Assembly (NCBI GenBank): GCA_964511625.1
Contig: CAZEJG010000004.1
Location: forward strand, 134,619-198,618
Length of the DNA: 64,000 nt
Direction of reading: 5' to 3'
Source of the DNA: Pseudohoeflea sp964511625
GTDB taxonomy: Bacteria; Pseudomonadota; Alphaproteobacteria; Rhizobiales; Rhizobiaceae
Shown: positions 7,544-16,719 of the stretch, piece after piece
Position numbering within the stretch: position 1 is the first letter of the stretch
How the letters are laid out: each line of letters begins with the position of its first letter
Program-made: the position numbers and the translations under genes
Notes under the pieces: generated by a model
The model's database searches: none
What the model was told of the DNA's origin: nothing
The model's input: the letters and a program-made list of their open reading frames with translations, nothing else

Positions 7544-9627
7544 GAGATCGAGCCGAGAAGCTTGATCTCGGTTCCCTTCGCCAGTTCGACGTGTGAGAGA
7601 ACCGGCAGCGTCGCGAAGATTCGTTCAACGATCATGCGAACATATGGCCGCGCATCGGGTGCTGTGACAAGGACGAAAGGCAGCCCCTTGTCCATGTGTC
7701 CACGGATAACCTCGGTGGCCTGCTCGGTGAACTCCTCGAGCTGACGCGGATCGATGTCGAATTCGACGATCTCGCCTTTCGGATCGCGCTTGAGCGCCTG
7801 GTGAAAGGCCATGTCCCACCGGTTGCCGAGCCGTAGAACGTTGAGAACGCCATTGCGGGCGATGTCGCCGCAGATCTGCTGCGACATGCGGATGCGGACG
7901 TGCTCGACGATCGCCTCGGTCTTGCGGACATGCGGCGCGAGTTCAGCCACCGCCTCGAGGATCAGATGCAGGTTCCGGATCGACACGCGCTCCGCCAGCA
8001 GGAGCTTCAGGACCGCCTGGAAACCGGAATAGGTCATGTGCGAGGTGCAGATCTCGTCGGCGAGCTTCCGGTACTCCGAATCCAGCCTGTCGATCAGCAC
8101 CTTCATGTCCTTGTAGGAGAGAAGCTGCGGCAGGTTGTTGCGGATGACCTCGCTCAGATGCGTGAGCACGACCGAGACGTTGTCGATGGGTTGGAAACCC
8201 TCGCGTTTCAGGTCCTCTGCGAAGGTTTCGGGAAGTGACATCGCGGGCAGGCCGAAGGCCGGCTCACGCAGTTCGTCGCCCGGCAGCGTCGGGCGACGCT
8301 TGCCCGCGAGCACCACCATGACGTCGCCGACGCGCAGCTCGTTTGCTGCGACCGTGGTGCCATGAATGCGGATCTGGTAGGACTTGTCCTTCACCCCGAA
8401 GTCGTCCGTCACCTTGATTTCGGGCACGACAAAGCCGTATTGCGAAGCGAACTTCTTGCGCATCTTGGCGACGCGGAAAGCCAGTTCCTCGTGGCTGCCG
8501 AGAAGGCGCGAAGCGACCTGTTTTCCGAGTACCAGCTCGATTTCGGCGGTCTTGAGAATCGACTTGACCGATTCCTTCTCCTGGTTCTGCTTCTCCTGCT
8601 CGACGCGGTGGACTTCCTGCGCCTCGGCGCGGGCGGCCGCATCACGGCGTCGGGGGATGATCCAGCTGGCGAAGGCGAGCCCTCCACCGAGGAAGGCGAA
8701 CGGCAGGAACGGCAGCCCCGGCATGAGTGCGAGCACGGCCAACAGGCCGGAGGCGGCAAAGAGTGCGCGCGGATAGGCGCCGAGCTGGTCGATCACCGCT
8801 TCGTCGGTCGAACCAAGCTGGCCGCCGCGCGACACGAGAAGACCCGCAGCGAGAGAAACGATCAGCGCGGGAATCTGCGACACAAGACCATCGCCGACCG
8901 ACAGGCGCACGAAGGCGTCGGCGGCCTCGCCGACCTCCATGCCATGGCGCGCATAGCCGATGACGATACCACCGAACATATTGATCCCGGTGATGATCAA
9001 CCCGGCAATCGCGTCACCACGGACGAACTTGGAGGCACCGTCCATCGAACCGAAGAAGGAGCTTTCCATCTCCAGTTCGGTTCGCCGCTTGCGGGCATCC
9101 TTCTCGTCGATGAGACCGGCGGACAGGTCGGCGTCGATGGCCATCTGCTTGCCGGGGATGGCATCGAGGGTAAAGCGGGCGCCAACCTCCGCGATACGGG
9201 TGGCGCCCTTGGTGATGACGATGAAGTTCACCGTCACCAGGATGAGAAAGACGATCAGACCGATGACGAAATCGCCGGACATGACCATCTGCGAAAATCC
9301 GCCGATGACATTGCCGGCCGCTTCGGGACCGAGATGGCCCTCCGAGAGGATGACCCGGGTCGTCGCGATGTTGAGCGACAAGCGCAGCATGGTGGCGATC
9401 AGCAGGATCGTCGGGAAGGACGAGAAATCAAGCGGCCGTCGGATCCACAGCGCTACCATCAGGATCAGAACGGAGAACGAGATGGAAAAAGCCAAGCCGA
9501 CGTCGATCAGGAAAGTCGGAATCGGCAGAAAGAGGACCGAAAGAATGACCACGATACCAAAGGCAAAGCCAAGGTCTTTCCCTTGGAAGCCAGCCTTGGG
9601 AAGCGTCGCTGCCTGGGTATCGGCCAT
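7540..9627 (-). CDS. flhA: flagellar export gate protein FlhA
   Basis: At 695 residues this is full-length FlhA. The first 330 residues carry eight membrane helices and the FHIPEP-family region (TKGATRIAEVGARFTLDAIPGKQMAIDADLSAGLID, here read in pieces), with the conserved basic loop DARKRRTELE. The C-terminal 350 residues form the cytosolic nonamer domain, including LPQLLSYKDMKVLIDRL and RIRMSQQICGDI. FlhA converts proton-motive force into export and docks chaperone-substrate complexes. It is the first gene of the flhA-fliR cluster end; the gap of 169 bp to fliQ could hold a promoter. Confidence 0.97.
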   Translation of the reverse strand: MADTQAATLPKAGFQGKDLGFAFGIVVILSVLFLPIPTFLIDVGLAFSISFSVLILMVALWIRRPLDFSSFPTILLIATMLRLSLNIATTRVILSEGHLGPEAAGNVIGGFSQMVMSGDFVIGLIVFLILVTVNFIVITKGATRIAEVGARFTLDAIPGKQMAIDADLSAGLIDEKDARKRRTELEMESSFFGSMDGASKFVRGDAIAGLIITGINMFGGIVIGYARHGMEVGEAADAFVRLSVGDGLVSQIPALIVSLAAGLLVSRGGQLGSTDEAVIDQLGAYPRALFAASGLLAVLALMPGLPFLPFAFLGGGLAFASWIIPRRRDAAARAEAQEVHRVEQEKQNQEKESVKSILKTAEIELVLGKQVASRLLGSHEELAFRVAKMRKKFASQYGFVVPEIKVTDDFGVKDKSYQIRIHGTTVAANELRVGDVMVVLAGKRRPTLPGDELREPAFGLPAMSLPETFAEDLKREGFQPIDNVSVVLTHLSEVIRNNLPQLLSYKDMKVLIDRLDSEYRKLADEICTSHMTYSGFQAVLKLLLAERVSIRNLHLILEAVAELAPHVRKTEAIVEHVRIRMSQQICGDIARNGVLNVLRLGNRWDMAFHQALKRDPKGEIVEFDIDPRQLEEFTEQATEVIRGHMDKGLPFVLVTAPDARPYVRMIVERIFATLPVLSHVELAKGTEIKLLGSIS

Positions 9628-9796
9628 GTCGTCTCATCCCTGCCGTTGCGGCCAGACATCATGCCGGCCCGGTTCAGACCCACGTCGCGATCGAGCTGAA
9701 GCGGGGTCAGGCGGACACTAGTGGGTGAAACTTGCGCGAGGATGGCAGCGGCAAGCCAATCCATAGCGCGAGGCCGAGCGACGGGCGCGATGCCCG

Positions 9797-10063
9797 CTAG
9801 AAGCCGCTTTCGATGCGCTGGAAGACGATATTGGTGAAAGAGGAAATCTGCGAGCCGACGAAGGGCGCGGAGATGGCGACCGTTATGAGGATTGCCACGA
9901 TCTTCGGGACGAAGGTGAGGGTGATTTCCTGGACCTGGGTCAGCGCCTGGACGAAGGCGATGGCGACGCCGACGACCATCGCCACCAGAACCGCAGGGCC
10001 CGAAGCCACGAGAACCGTCCAGATCGCGTTCTGCACGATATCGAGTGCGTCGGCTTCGTTCAT
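9797..10063 (-). CDS. fliQ: flagellar export gate protein FliQ
   Basis: The 88-residue protein has the two membrane helices of FliQ: VLVASGPAVLVAMVVGVAIAFVQA and, after the signature QVQEITLTFVPKI, a second helix through VAILITVAISAPFVG. FliQ packs around FliP/FliR in the export gate. The length is normal for the family. It lies 27 bp downstream of flgD on the same strand. Confidence 0.95.
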   Translation of the reverse strand: MNEADALDIVQNAIWTVLVASGPAVLVAMVVGVAIAFVQALTQVQEITLTFVPKIVAILITVAISAPFVGSQISSFTNIVFQRIESGF

Positions 10064-10090
10064 CGCTGTATCCTTCCGGGCGGCGGCCGG

Positions 10091-10495
10091 TTAGCGAATC
10101 GTGATACCGGCTCCCACGACAGCCTTGGTACCGTCTTCCAGGGTTGCGAGCAATCCGTCGGAGAAGACCTGAACTTCCTTCACCACGCCGGAGACCGAGC
10201 CGTCGGGGCTTTCCAGTGTGCGACCGATGATCGAGCCGGCCTGGCTGAGGGTGGTCGTCTGAATCAGCATTTCCAGGTTCTTGTTGGTCTGGACGGTCTG
10301 CTCGACCTGGGAGAAGGTCGCCAGCTGTGCAATCTGCTCCGTCGAATCCATCGGCTCCGTCGGATCCTGGTTCTTCATCTGCGCGACCAGCAATGTGAGG
10401 AACGTGTCGTAGTCGACCATCGTCTTCTTGGAAGCATTGTCGGCAGCGCTGCCCGACTGGGCGGCAGTTGAGCTTGCGGTTGCGCTTACGACCAT
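10091..10495 (-). CDS. flgD: flagellar hook assembly protein FlgD (short form)
   Basis: FlgD caps the growing hook and directs hook-subunit assembly. The conserved N-terminal block is clear: DTFLTLLVAQMKNQDPTEPMDSTEQIAQLATFSQVEQ from about residue 30 (read in segments). At 134 residues it lacks the Ig-like C-terminal domains of the 230-residue enterobacterial protein, as is usual in rhizobia; only a short beta-rich tail with GVVKEVQVFSDGL remains. Its start overlaps flbT by 10 bp. Confidence 0.92.
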   Translation of the reverse strand: MVVSATASSTAAQSGSAADNASKKTMVDYDTFLTLLVAQMKNQDPTEPMDSTEQIAQLATFSQVEQTVQTNKNLEMLIQTTTLSQAGSIIGRTLESPDGSVSGVVKEVQVFSDGLLATLEDGTKAVVGAGITIR

Positions 10496-10935
10496 GGTGC
10501 CAACTCCCTGCGGATCTGTTCGAGCGTCGCCGCCGGCATGGCAGGCGAATTGAGGATCTGTTCCTCGATGGGATAGAGCGCGCGGATCGCCTTCAGGGCT
10601 TCGAACGCGCGGCCTTGCGTCACCATGCCGTCGATGTGCTTGAGTTCGGCGAGAACCTCGTCGTTCTTGAAGCAGGTCAGAAGCATGACCACGGACTTGC
10701 GGAACATCGCCATCGACTGCTCGGCGCCTTCCGGATTGATCAGCATCATCTGGACGATGAAGTAGAGCTGCCGGAGCGGCGTGTTGGCGTCTTCCGGCTG
10801 CAGGACATGGTTTTCCAGAAGGAAGGTCACGTCGTTGAGGAACTCGATGGCGACCTTGCGATCCACCCGCAGGACGGCGCCGTTGATGAAGATGCGCTCG
10901 CCGGCCTTGAGAGAAATACGAAGCGAGCTTTTCAT
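10486..10935 (-). CDS. flbT: flagellar biosynthesis repressor FlbT
   Basis: The 149-residue protein matches FlbT: KAGERIFINGAVLRVDRKVAIEFLND at the start (read in segments), then LLENHVLQPEDANTPLRQLYF and MLINPEGAEQSM. FlbT is a post-transcriptional regulator known in Caulobacter to act through the 5' untranslated region of flagellin mRNA. This matters here because the flaA and flaB genes in the window have matching structured leaders. It sits between flaF and flgD with overlapping ends on both sides. Confidence 0.95.
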   Translation of the reverse strand: MKSSLRISLKAGERIFINGAVLRVDRKVAIEFLNDVTFLLENHVLQPEDANTPLRQLYFIVQMMLINPEGAEQSMAMFRKSVVMLLTCFKNDEVLAELKHIDGMVTQGRAFEALKAIRALYPIEEQILNSPAMPAATLEQIRRELAPWS

Positions 10936-11279
10936 TTCAGTCCCTCGCGAATGATGGTGGAAATATCGATCACACCCTGGAAATTGTCGGATTCACCGTG
11001 GCGGATACGCTCGCATTCCTTGATGATCCAGATGCCGATCGAGATGAGGTTGGCCCTCAACTCGTCCTGCAATTCGTTTTCGGGCGAAGCGAGATCCTCC
11101 ACGAAGCGAACCCAGAGGCGGCTGGTGAAGTGCACGGCATCAATGGATTCGCGTGACTGACGCCCCTTCTTCATCGCCAGCCGCAACAGGTTCAAGGAGT
11201 GCGTGATGGCCTCCCGTTCCCGTTCTCTGGCTTCGGCGACGCCGTCCTCCTGAACATCCGCATATGAGAACTGGTACAT
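10932..11279 (-). CDS. flaF: flagellar biosynthesis regulator FlaF
   Basis: The 115-residue soluble helical protein fits FlaF, including the starting tyrosine-rich YQFSYADVQED, the EREREAITHSLNLL helix and LWVRFVEDLASPENELQDELRANLI near the middle (read in parts). FlaF is needed for flagellin translation or secretion and works opposite to FlbT in alphaproteobacteria. It overlaps flbT by 4 bp and follows flgL by 51 bp. Confidence 0.93.
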   Translation of the reverse strand: MYQFSYADVQEDGVAEAREREREAITHSLNLLRLAMKKGRQSRESIDAVHFTSRLWVRFVEDLASPENELQDELRANLISIGIWIIKECERIRHGESDNFQGVIDISTIIREGLK

Positions 11280-11330
11280 TCCCTTGCCCTTTACGTTTTC
11301 CGGTAGGCTGTCATGCCCCGGTTGTTCGCC

Positions 11331-12383
11331 TTACAAGAAATTTGTCAGGCTCAATTGCTGCAAACGTGCTGTCAGCTGGTAGGACGTCTCCACCTGGGCC
11401 AGCAGCGCCTTCATCCTGGTCGACGCTTCGTAGGCGTCCACCTCTTCCAGATCGGCGACATGAATTTCGAAAATCTGGATCTGAGCCTCGAGTGCCTTGT
11501 TCGCCTTTTCGACGCGGTTCTCCGAAATGCCCAGTTTACTCCGGATGTTGTCGATCTTGTTGACCGCTTCACCGGCATGCTGAATAGCTCGTGAATTCAC
11601 CAGGGACCGCACCTCGTCGGAGATCGGCGCGGATAGAAGCTCGAGCCCAATCACGGAGGCCAGAGCGAACTTGCGAATGCCTTCTTCATTGGCATTTGCG
11701 TTGCTCTGGACCAGTTCGGTTCGCGAGATGCGGCTGGTGACGTTGGAGTCCGACGCGGTCGACCAGTCGGCGTTCCACTGGGGACCCGAGAAGAGCGGCT
11801 CAAGCGTATTGGTGAGAAAGTCGTCCATGGCGGCGACGCTGATACCGGCAGCGGCGGGGTCATCCTGAGTGAACCCGAAATAGCCGAAGAAGGCCGCATC
11901 GAAAGTCGCCTTCGCCGGGTTGCCCGCTTCCTGATAGTCGGTCAGCGGCTTGGTATCTGTGTTGACGCCGCCCATCAGAAATTCGCCGTTCGATGACGTG
12001 TTGGCGGCGGAGGTAAAGGAACTCAATGCGTTGGTAATTGTCTGATCCGCAACGGAAAGACGGGTGGCGTCATTGGAACTGTTGACCGAGATGAAGGCTT
12101 CGAGCAGTTCCTGCGCCTGGTTGGACATTTCTTCGAGAGCCAGCTGCGATGCCGAAAGCCGCTGCGTCACCAGCGAATTGGAATCCTTCATCGTGTCGAG
12201 CCGAAGCACCTCGCGATTGAGCGTGACGCTGCGGGACACCGATGCGCCGAGCGATTCACCGACGTCGGCGTAGCGGCCGGTAACGACTTCCGTTTGAAGT
12301 TTCTGGATTTCGACCTGACTGCGCTGAATGGTCATGCGCATCGAGTTCTGCGCGGCCAGGGATGATATGAAACTCGTCTTCAT
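11331..12383 (-). CDS. flgL: hook-filament junction protein FlgL (HAP3)
   Basis: This 350-residue flagellin-fold protein starts with a D0/D1 helix (MRMTIQRSQVEIQKLQTEVV) and ends with the matching helical region including NKALEAQIQIFEIHVADLEEVDAYEAST and a terminal LQQLSL. It has the FlgL-specific order after flgK and a compact 150-residue insertion between. FlgL joins the hook to the filament after FlgK. The start is 11 bp downstream of the flgK stop. Confidence 0.93.
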   Translation of the reverse strand: MKTSFISSLAAQNSMRMTIQRSQVEIQKLQTEVVTGRYADVGESLGASVSRSVTLNREVLRLDTMKDSNSLVTQRLSASQLALEEMSNQAQELLEAFISVNSSNDATRLSVADQTITNALSSFTSAANTSSNGEFLMGGVNTDTKPLTDYQEAGNPAKATFDAAFFGYFGFTQDDPAAAGISVAAMDDFLTNTLEPLFSGPQWNADWSTASDSNVTSRISRTELVQSNANANEEGIRKFALASVIGLELLSAPISDEVRSLVNSRAIQHAGEAVNKIDNIRSKLGISENRVEKANKALEAQIQIFEIHVADLEEVDAYEASTRMKALLAQVETSYQLTARLQQLSLTNFL

Positions 12384-12394
12384 CTCATTTCCTA

Positions 12395-13855
12395 TCAGGC
12401 AGCGGCCAACAAGGCCTGCATCATCTCGTCGACTGCCGAGATGATGCGCGCGGACGCCTTGTAGGACTGTTCCAATTCGAGAAGGATCGACATTTCCTCA
12501 TCGATGGAAACGCCAGTGAGGTTCGAATAGGCCTCTATCGTGCGGAAACGGAAGGCCTCCTTGGTTTCGTACGAGGCTGTCGCGTCGCTGCGGTTCTGCT
12601 CGAGCCAGCCGAGAGAATCCGCCGCAAACGACGACAACGTGCCGGTCGTGCCGAGGCCTGCCGCACTGTCGAAGGTCATGTCGGCGTCAAACGCCTGAAC
12701 GAGGCCGTCCAGCACCTGCGAGAAGCTCGCAGCGCCGGAGGGGTTGACGACATAGGCGGCGCCATTGATGCCACCGTCACGCAAGAGGTTCGGGTTGCCG
12801 CCAGAAGCCGTCACGACCGCCGGATTGATCACGATGGAGGCTGCGAGACCCGGCTGGAGCGTGCCGCCCGCCGGAACCGTGCCACCGGCCCAGGTGAACA
12901 GGCCCGGCATGTCCGGCAATGTCGGCACGGCCGACTGGTCGCTTTCGGCAAAGGCGGTAATGAGGCCTCGCGCCATCTCGTCGAGTTGGCGCTGGAGCTC
13001 TGGCGCGTAGTCGTCCCGGATCTGCAGAAGTGCCTGCAACGATCCCTTGCCGGACGTCGCCGCGCCCTGGCCCGGGGGCAATGGCTGTCCGTCGATGAAA
13101 ACCTGGTTTCCGGTGACGGTCGCGTCGTAACCGGCCGAAGGCGCGAAGGTGACCGCCCGCGGGCTCGTCTCGAAAAGGGTCAGTCCGCCGGCCGTATAAA
13201 GAGCCAGATCGTTGGAATCACGTGCATTGGTGGTGACCGGCACGATCTCGACGATCTGCTTGAGGATCCGCTCGCGTTCGTCGAGTTCCTGATTGACGTC
13301 GCGGCCCGCCCGGGTGCCGCCGACGACCGCGTCGTTGGCCTTCTTGAAATCCGCGAGCAGACTGTTGAGCTTCTCGACATCGAGCTCGATCTGCTTGTCG
13401 GCATCGAGGCGCGTCGCCTGAACCTCCTTCGAGGCCGTTCGCAGACCGTCCGCAAGGAGAGCGGCATCGGCGATGGCGGATTCGGCAAGCGTCGATTCGG
13501 ATGGCTTGACGGCATAGGCCGACAGCGTGTCCCGGAAGGACGCCATCAGGGCGGCTGGAGACGTCTCGTAGTCGTTGCCGCCGAAGATCGACTGCAGACG
13601 CTCGAGGCCGGTCAGGAGCGTCTGCTGACCGCTCGAGGCCGCAGTTCCCTGAAGTCCCTGAACCAGCAGCGCCTGGTTCTGCGAGCGCGACGTGGTGATG
13701 ACGGTGGCGCCGAACGTCGTTGTCGACAGGATTGCGCTGCGGCGGTTGTAGTCCGGATTCGACGCGTTGGAAATGTTGCGCGAGATCACGGAGGTCTGCG
13801 TCGAATTGTTCGACAGGGCAGACTGGGCCGTTCTGATCGCGGTTGAAAGTGACAT
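12395..13855 (-). CDS. flgK: hook-filament junction protein FlgK (HAP1)
   Basis: The 486-residue protein opens with the FlgK N-terminus: ALSNNSTQTSVISRNISNAS followed by NPDYNRRSA. It closes with the canonical C-terminus ISIDEEMSILLELEQSYKAS-type block (here GVSIDEEMSILLELEQSYKA) and IISAVDEMMQALL. FlgK is the first hook-filament junction protein. The middle is Gly/Ala/Thr-rich and typical of surface domains. The gene begins 36 bp downstream of flgE. Confidence 0.95.
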   Translation of the reverse strand: MSLSTAIRTAQSALSNNSTQTSVISRNISNASNPDYNRRSAILSTTTFGATVITTSRSQNQALLVQGLQGTAASSGQQTLLTGLERLQSIFGGNDYETSPAALMASFRDTLSAYAVKPSESTLAESAIADAALLADGLRTASKEVQATRLDADKQIELDVEKLNSLLADFKKANDAVVGGTRAGRDVNQELDERERILKQIVEIVPVTTNARDSNDLALYTAGGLTLFETSPRAVTFAPSAGYDATVTGNQVFIDGQPLPPGQGAATSGKGSLQALLQIRDDYAPELQRQLDEMARGLITAFAESDQSAVPTLPDMPGLFTWAGGTVPAGGTLQPGLAASIVINPAVVTASGGNPNLLRDGGINGAAYVVNPSGAASFSQVLDGLVQAFDADMTFDSAAGLGTTGTLSSFAADSLGWLEQNRSDATASYETKEAFRFRTIEAYSNLTGVSIDEEMSILLELEQSYKASARIISAVDEMMQALLAAA

Positions 13856-13891
13856 TGCCGTTACGCCCTAGAGACCCGCCTCAGGGTCCGG

Positions 13892-15082
13892 TTATCGTTT
13901 CAGATTGACGAGGACGTCCATCAGGTCGGAACCTGTCTGGAACACCTTGGAATTGGCGGTGTAGTTCCGCTGCGATTCGATCATGCTGGTGAGTTCCTCG
14001 GCGATATCGACGTTGGAATCCTCGAGCGTGTTCGAAATGATCGAGCCCAGGCCGCCGTTCTCCGGATAACCGACGACCACCACGCCCGAATCCCGGCTCT
14101 GGGAGTAGACGTTGCCGGCCAGCGGCGAGAGCATGTCGGGGCTCTGCACGGTGGCGAGCGCCAGACGGTATTTCGGCACCAGTTCGCCGTCGGCATATTT
14201 GAGCGACACCACGCCGTCGGGGCTGATCGAATAGTCCACAACGCCCGTGGCGCCCTTGCCGTCGATGTCGCCGTCGGCCGAGAATTCGCCGCCGAGCTGG
14301 GTGGTGTTGGAAATGTCGATGGTGATCGGATCGAGGTTGGTGCCGGCGATCGACAGTGCAGAGGTCGTAATGGAAGCCGGACCCACAAGCTGGCCGTTCG
14401 CGTCGAAAGTGACGGTGGTCGGGCCGGAGATGGTCGTTCCGTCGTAGTCGACGGTCAGCGACCATTCGTTGGCATTCGTCTTCTCGTAGGTGAAGTTGAG
14501 CAGCCGCTCGTTGCCCTGGCTGTCATAGGCGACCAGCGAGGTGGGCTTGGAGAAGCCAATCGCCTCGTTGCCGGGCAGGTTACCGCCCAGTTCGCCGGCA
14601 GCGGATGCCTTGGCGGTCAGGGAATCGGCCGACAGCACCACAGGCTCGAGGCCGGCAAATCCGTTGATGACGATGGTCGGATCCGCCGTCGAGGAGTACG
14701 GGTAACCCATCAGCGTGAAGCCGGCGCTGTTGAGAAGCGTGCCGTCGGACTGGACGGTGAACGCGCCGGCGCGGGTGAGATATTCGACACCGTCCGTCCC
14801 CTGGACGATGAAGAAGCCCTCCCCCTTGATCGCGAGATCGGTGACGGACGTTGTGTTGGTGTAGGTACCGGCTTCGGAGATGGAATAGCGCGTCTTCGGG
14901 ATGACGCCGCCGGAATTGTATGCTCCGCCTCCGGTCGGAAGGATCAGCGAGGAGAACTGCGTCGACGCCTTCTTGTAACCGGTGGTGTTGGAGTTGGCTA
15001 TGTTGTCAGCAACCGCTCCGAGACGGCTCGCCTGAGCATTCATACCGGACGCACCGGTGCGCATCATACCTGACAGGCTCAT
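13892..15082 (-). CDS. flgE: flagellar hook protein FlgE
   Basis: The 396-residue protein has the rod/hook N-terminus MRTGASGMNAQASRLGAVAD with the motif ADNIANSNTTGYKK, and the C-terminal block ELTSMIESQRNYTANSKVFQ. Both are characteristic of axial proteins, and the length matches rhizobial FlgE. The central part contains the hook-specific beta domains. It is the first gene of the flgE-flgK-flgL-flaF-flbT-flgD-fliQ series and follows ftcR by 116 bp, which suggests its own FtcR-dependent promoter, as known in Brucella. Confidence 0.96.
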   Translation of the reverse strand: MSLSGMMRTGASGMNAQASRLGAVADNIANSNTTGYKKASTQFSSLILPTGGGAYNSGGVIPKTRYSISEAGTYTNTTSVTDLAIKGEGFFIVQGTDGVEYLTRAGAFTVQSDGTLLNSAGFTLMGYPYSSTADPTIVINGFAGLEPVVLSADSLTAKASAAGELGGNLPGNEAIGFSKPTSLVAYDSQGNERLLNFTYEKTNANEWSLTVDYDGTTISGPTTVTFDANGQLVGPASITTSALSIAGTNLDPITIDISNTTQLGGEFSADGDIDGKGATGVVDYSISPDGVVSLKYADGELVPKYRLALATVQSPDMLSPLAGNVYSQSRDSGVVVVGYPENGGLGSIISNTLEDSNVDIAEELTSMIESQRNYTANSKVFQTGSDLMDVLVNLKR

Positions 15083-15165
15083 CGCAGTTCCCCTTGTTTC
15101 ATACCGGGTGGAAGTCTAGCGGCCGGGCCTTGCGTGAACCTGATTGATGCGGTTCCCCATGAAAG

Positions 15166-15186
15166 GCCCGGATATCATTTCCGGGC
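15166..15186 (-). terminator. weak stem-loop downstream of ftcR
   Basis: A 7-bp GC-rich inverted repeat (GCCCGGA and TCCGGGC, 7-nt loop) lies 12 bp after the ftcR stop on the minus strand. It is followed by only a short T run (CCTTTC). It may act as a leaky terminator or stabilise the ftcR message before flgE. Confidence 0.3.
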
Positions 15187-15198
15187 TGCCGGGACCTG

Positions 15199-15870
15199 TC
15201 AGTCCCAGTCGATCAGGTAGCCGAGGAAGCGCTTGGAATCGATCGGATCGAAGCCAAGGCGCTTGCGCAGTTTTTTGCGCAGTTTGGAGATATGGCTTTC
15301 GACCACGTTCTCTTCGACATCCTCGTCGAAGATGCCGTAGATCGCATTGAAGATCTGTTGCTTGGTCACCCGCCGGCCACGATTGGCGACGAGGTATTCC
15401 AGAATACGGCGCTCGCGGCGCGGCAGAGCGAAGGTGCGACCTTCGATTTCCGGATCGCGTCCGTCCGAATAGACCCGGATGGGACCGATGTCGGTGTGGT
15501 TGGCGAGTGCCTTGAGCCGGCGACGGATCGCGGCGGCACGTGCCAGGATTTCACGCGGATGGACCGGCTTGCGGACCACGTCGTCGACACCGCTGTCGAA
15601 GAAGGCGAGCGTGGATTCGAGTGACGGCGTATCCGACACCGCGATCACCGGAGCCTGGGAACGATCCCGGATGGCTCGCGGCAGATCGAGCGACTGTTGC
15701 CCGTCGCCGATGAGGAAGGCTTCGACAGCATCGAGATCCGCGTCGGCCGCGGTGCTGACCCATTCGCCAAATTCGATCGAATCGAACGCGGCGGAGGGAA
15801 CCCCCTCGCGTCCGAAGAGTGAAGTGTAGCCGCTTTTAACAAGTTCCCGGTCATCAACCACGACGATCAT
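15199..15870 (-). CDS. ftcR: OmpR-type flagellar transcription regulator FtcR
   Basis: The protein has the exact 223-residue length typical of FtcR, an orphan response regulator that switches on hook genes such as flgE. The N-terminal receiver (1-115) begins MIVVVDDRELVKSGYTSLF and keeps the acidic pair D6-D7 and the Lys in VVRKPVHP. The usual strand-3 phosphoacceptor is out of place, with D56 in LIGDGQQ as the only candidate. The C-terminal winged helix includes RRERRILEYLVANRGRRVTK and HISKLRKKLRKRLG. No histidine kinase is adjacent. About 280 bp of AT-rich upstream sequence separates it from the transglycosylase gene. Confidence 0.93.
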   Translation of the reverse strand: MIVVVDDRELVKSGYTSLFGREGVPSAAFDSIEFGEWVSTAADADLDAVEAFLIGDGQQSLDLPRAIRDRSQAPVIAVSDTPSLESTLAFFDSGVDDVVRKPVHPREILARAAAIRRRLKALANHTDIGPIRVYSDGRDPEIEGRTFALPRRERRILEYLVANRGRRVTKQQIFNAIYGIFDEDVEENVVESHISKLRKKLRKRLGFDPIDSKRFLGYLIDWD

Positions 15871-16152
15871 TCGCCCGCCTCCGAATCAGTGTGGTACCCC
15901 TATGAACAAGAGGTACGGAGCACATCATTTGCCCTCAACAACAGGAACTACTCCGAAATAATTAACAGTTGATTAACCATAAATCTAAATGATTTGGCCA
16001 TATGTTGTGGGAACCCGCCCAGGGGCCACGAAAAATTTGGGAAAAAGTTAACAAAAGGTTAACAGGGCGGTTGCGGCGATTAACGAAATCGGACTCACGC
16101 AACGGCTGGCCACCACTTTCTCGTGACTCCTGAAATTCTATTTTTGGTTGTA

Positions 16153-16719
16153 TCAGCGGCAGAAATTTCGGGCGGCCGGCGTCCATGCGCCGTGTCCCGC
16201 GTCGACCAGATTCCTGATGACGCGACAGACATAGCGTTTCTGCGCGGGGTCGTTGTTGGGGCCGGCATGGTAGCGTGCCACAGCCATGGTCCAGGTCTGG
16301 TGTCTGGCATGCAGCCTGGCCAGGAAGCGTGCGGCGTAATCGACATTCTTTTCCGGATCGAGCATCTGCTCGACCGAGGCAAATGCCTCACCATGGTAGC
16401 GGTAATTGATCTGCATGCAGCCCAGATCGATGAGGCTTCGCCCCTCGCGGCGGGCCGCATCGAATGTCTGTAGTGCTTCCGTCCTGGAATCGGCGAAGAC
16501 CGTCCGGCCCTCGATATTCAGTGCGTAGGGGTAAAGAGCGCCCTTGCGTCCGGTCTCGGTCAGGCCGACCGAGTGGAGGATGCCGGCCGGCACACCCCAT
16601 TTGCGGGCCGCCTTGAGGATCTGGGCTTCACAGACGCCGGAGGTCGTTACCGCGCCCGCCTCAGAGATACACCCCGTCAGAACGGCCAGAAGAACCGGCA
16701 GTGCCAGAAACAGCCTCAT
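16153..16719 (-). CDS. periplasmic lytic transglycosylase (SLT-like)
   Basis: This 188-residue protein begins with a signal peptide carrying a possible lipobox (LAVLTGCISEAG, Cys near residue 17). It contains a soluble lytic transglycosylase core: GILHSVGLTETGRKG with the catalytic Glu, then LGCMQINYRYHGEAF and NVDYAARFLARLHARH, ending in AVARYHAG. It likely opens peptidoglycan for rod passage, replacing the missing muramidase half of FlgJ. I chose the ATG at 16719, preceded by GGGGAG at 8 bp. The gene overlaps the end of motD by 59 bp, and an even earlier start would lengthen that overlap without adding conserved residues. Confidence 0.85.
   Translation of the reverse strand: MRLFLALPVLLAVLTGCISEAGAVTTSGVCEAQILKAARKWGVPAGILHSVGLTETGRKGALYPYALNIEGRTVFADSRTEALQTFDAARREGRSLIDLGCMQINYRYHGEAFASVEQMLDPEKNVDYAARFLARLHARHQTWTMAVARYHAGPNNDPAQKRYVCRVIRNLVDAGHGAWTPAARNFCR

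Noticed and set aside
8362..9699. 445-codon open frame on the plus strand opposite flhA
   Set aside because: Composition is charged and unlike any fold; flhA on the other strand is full length and conserved.
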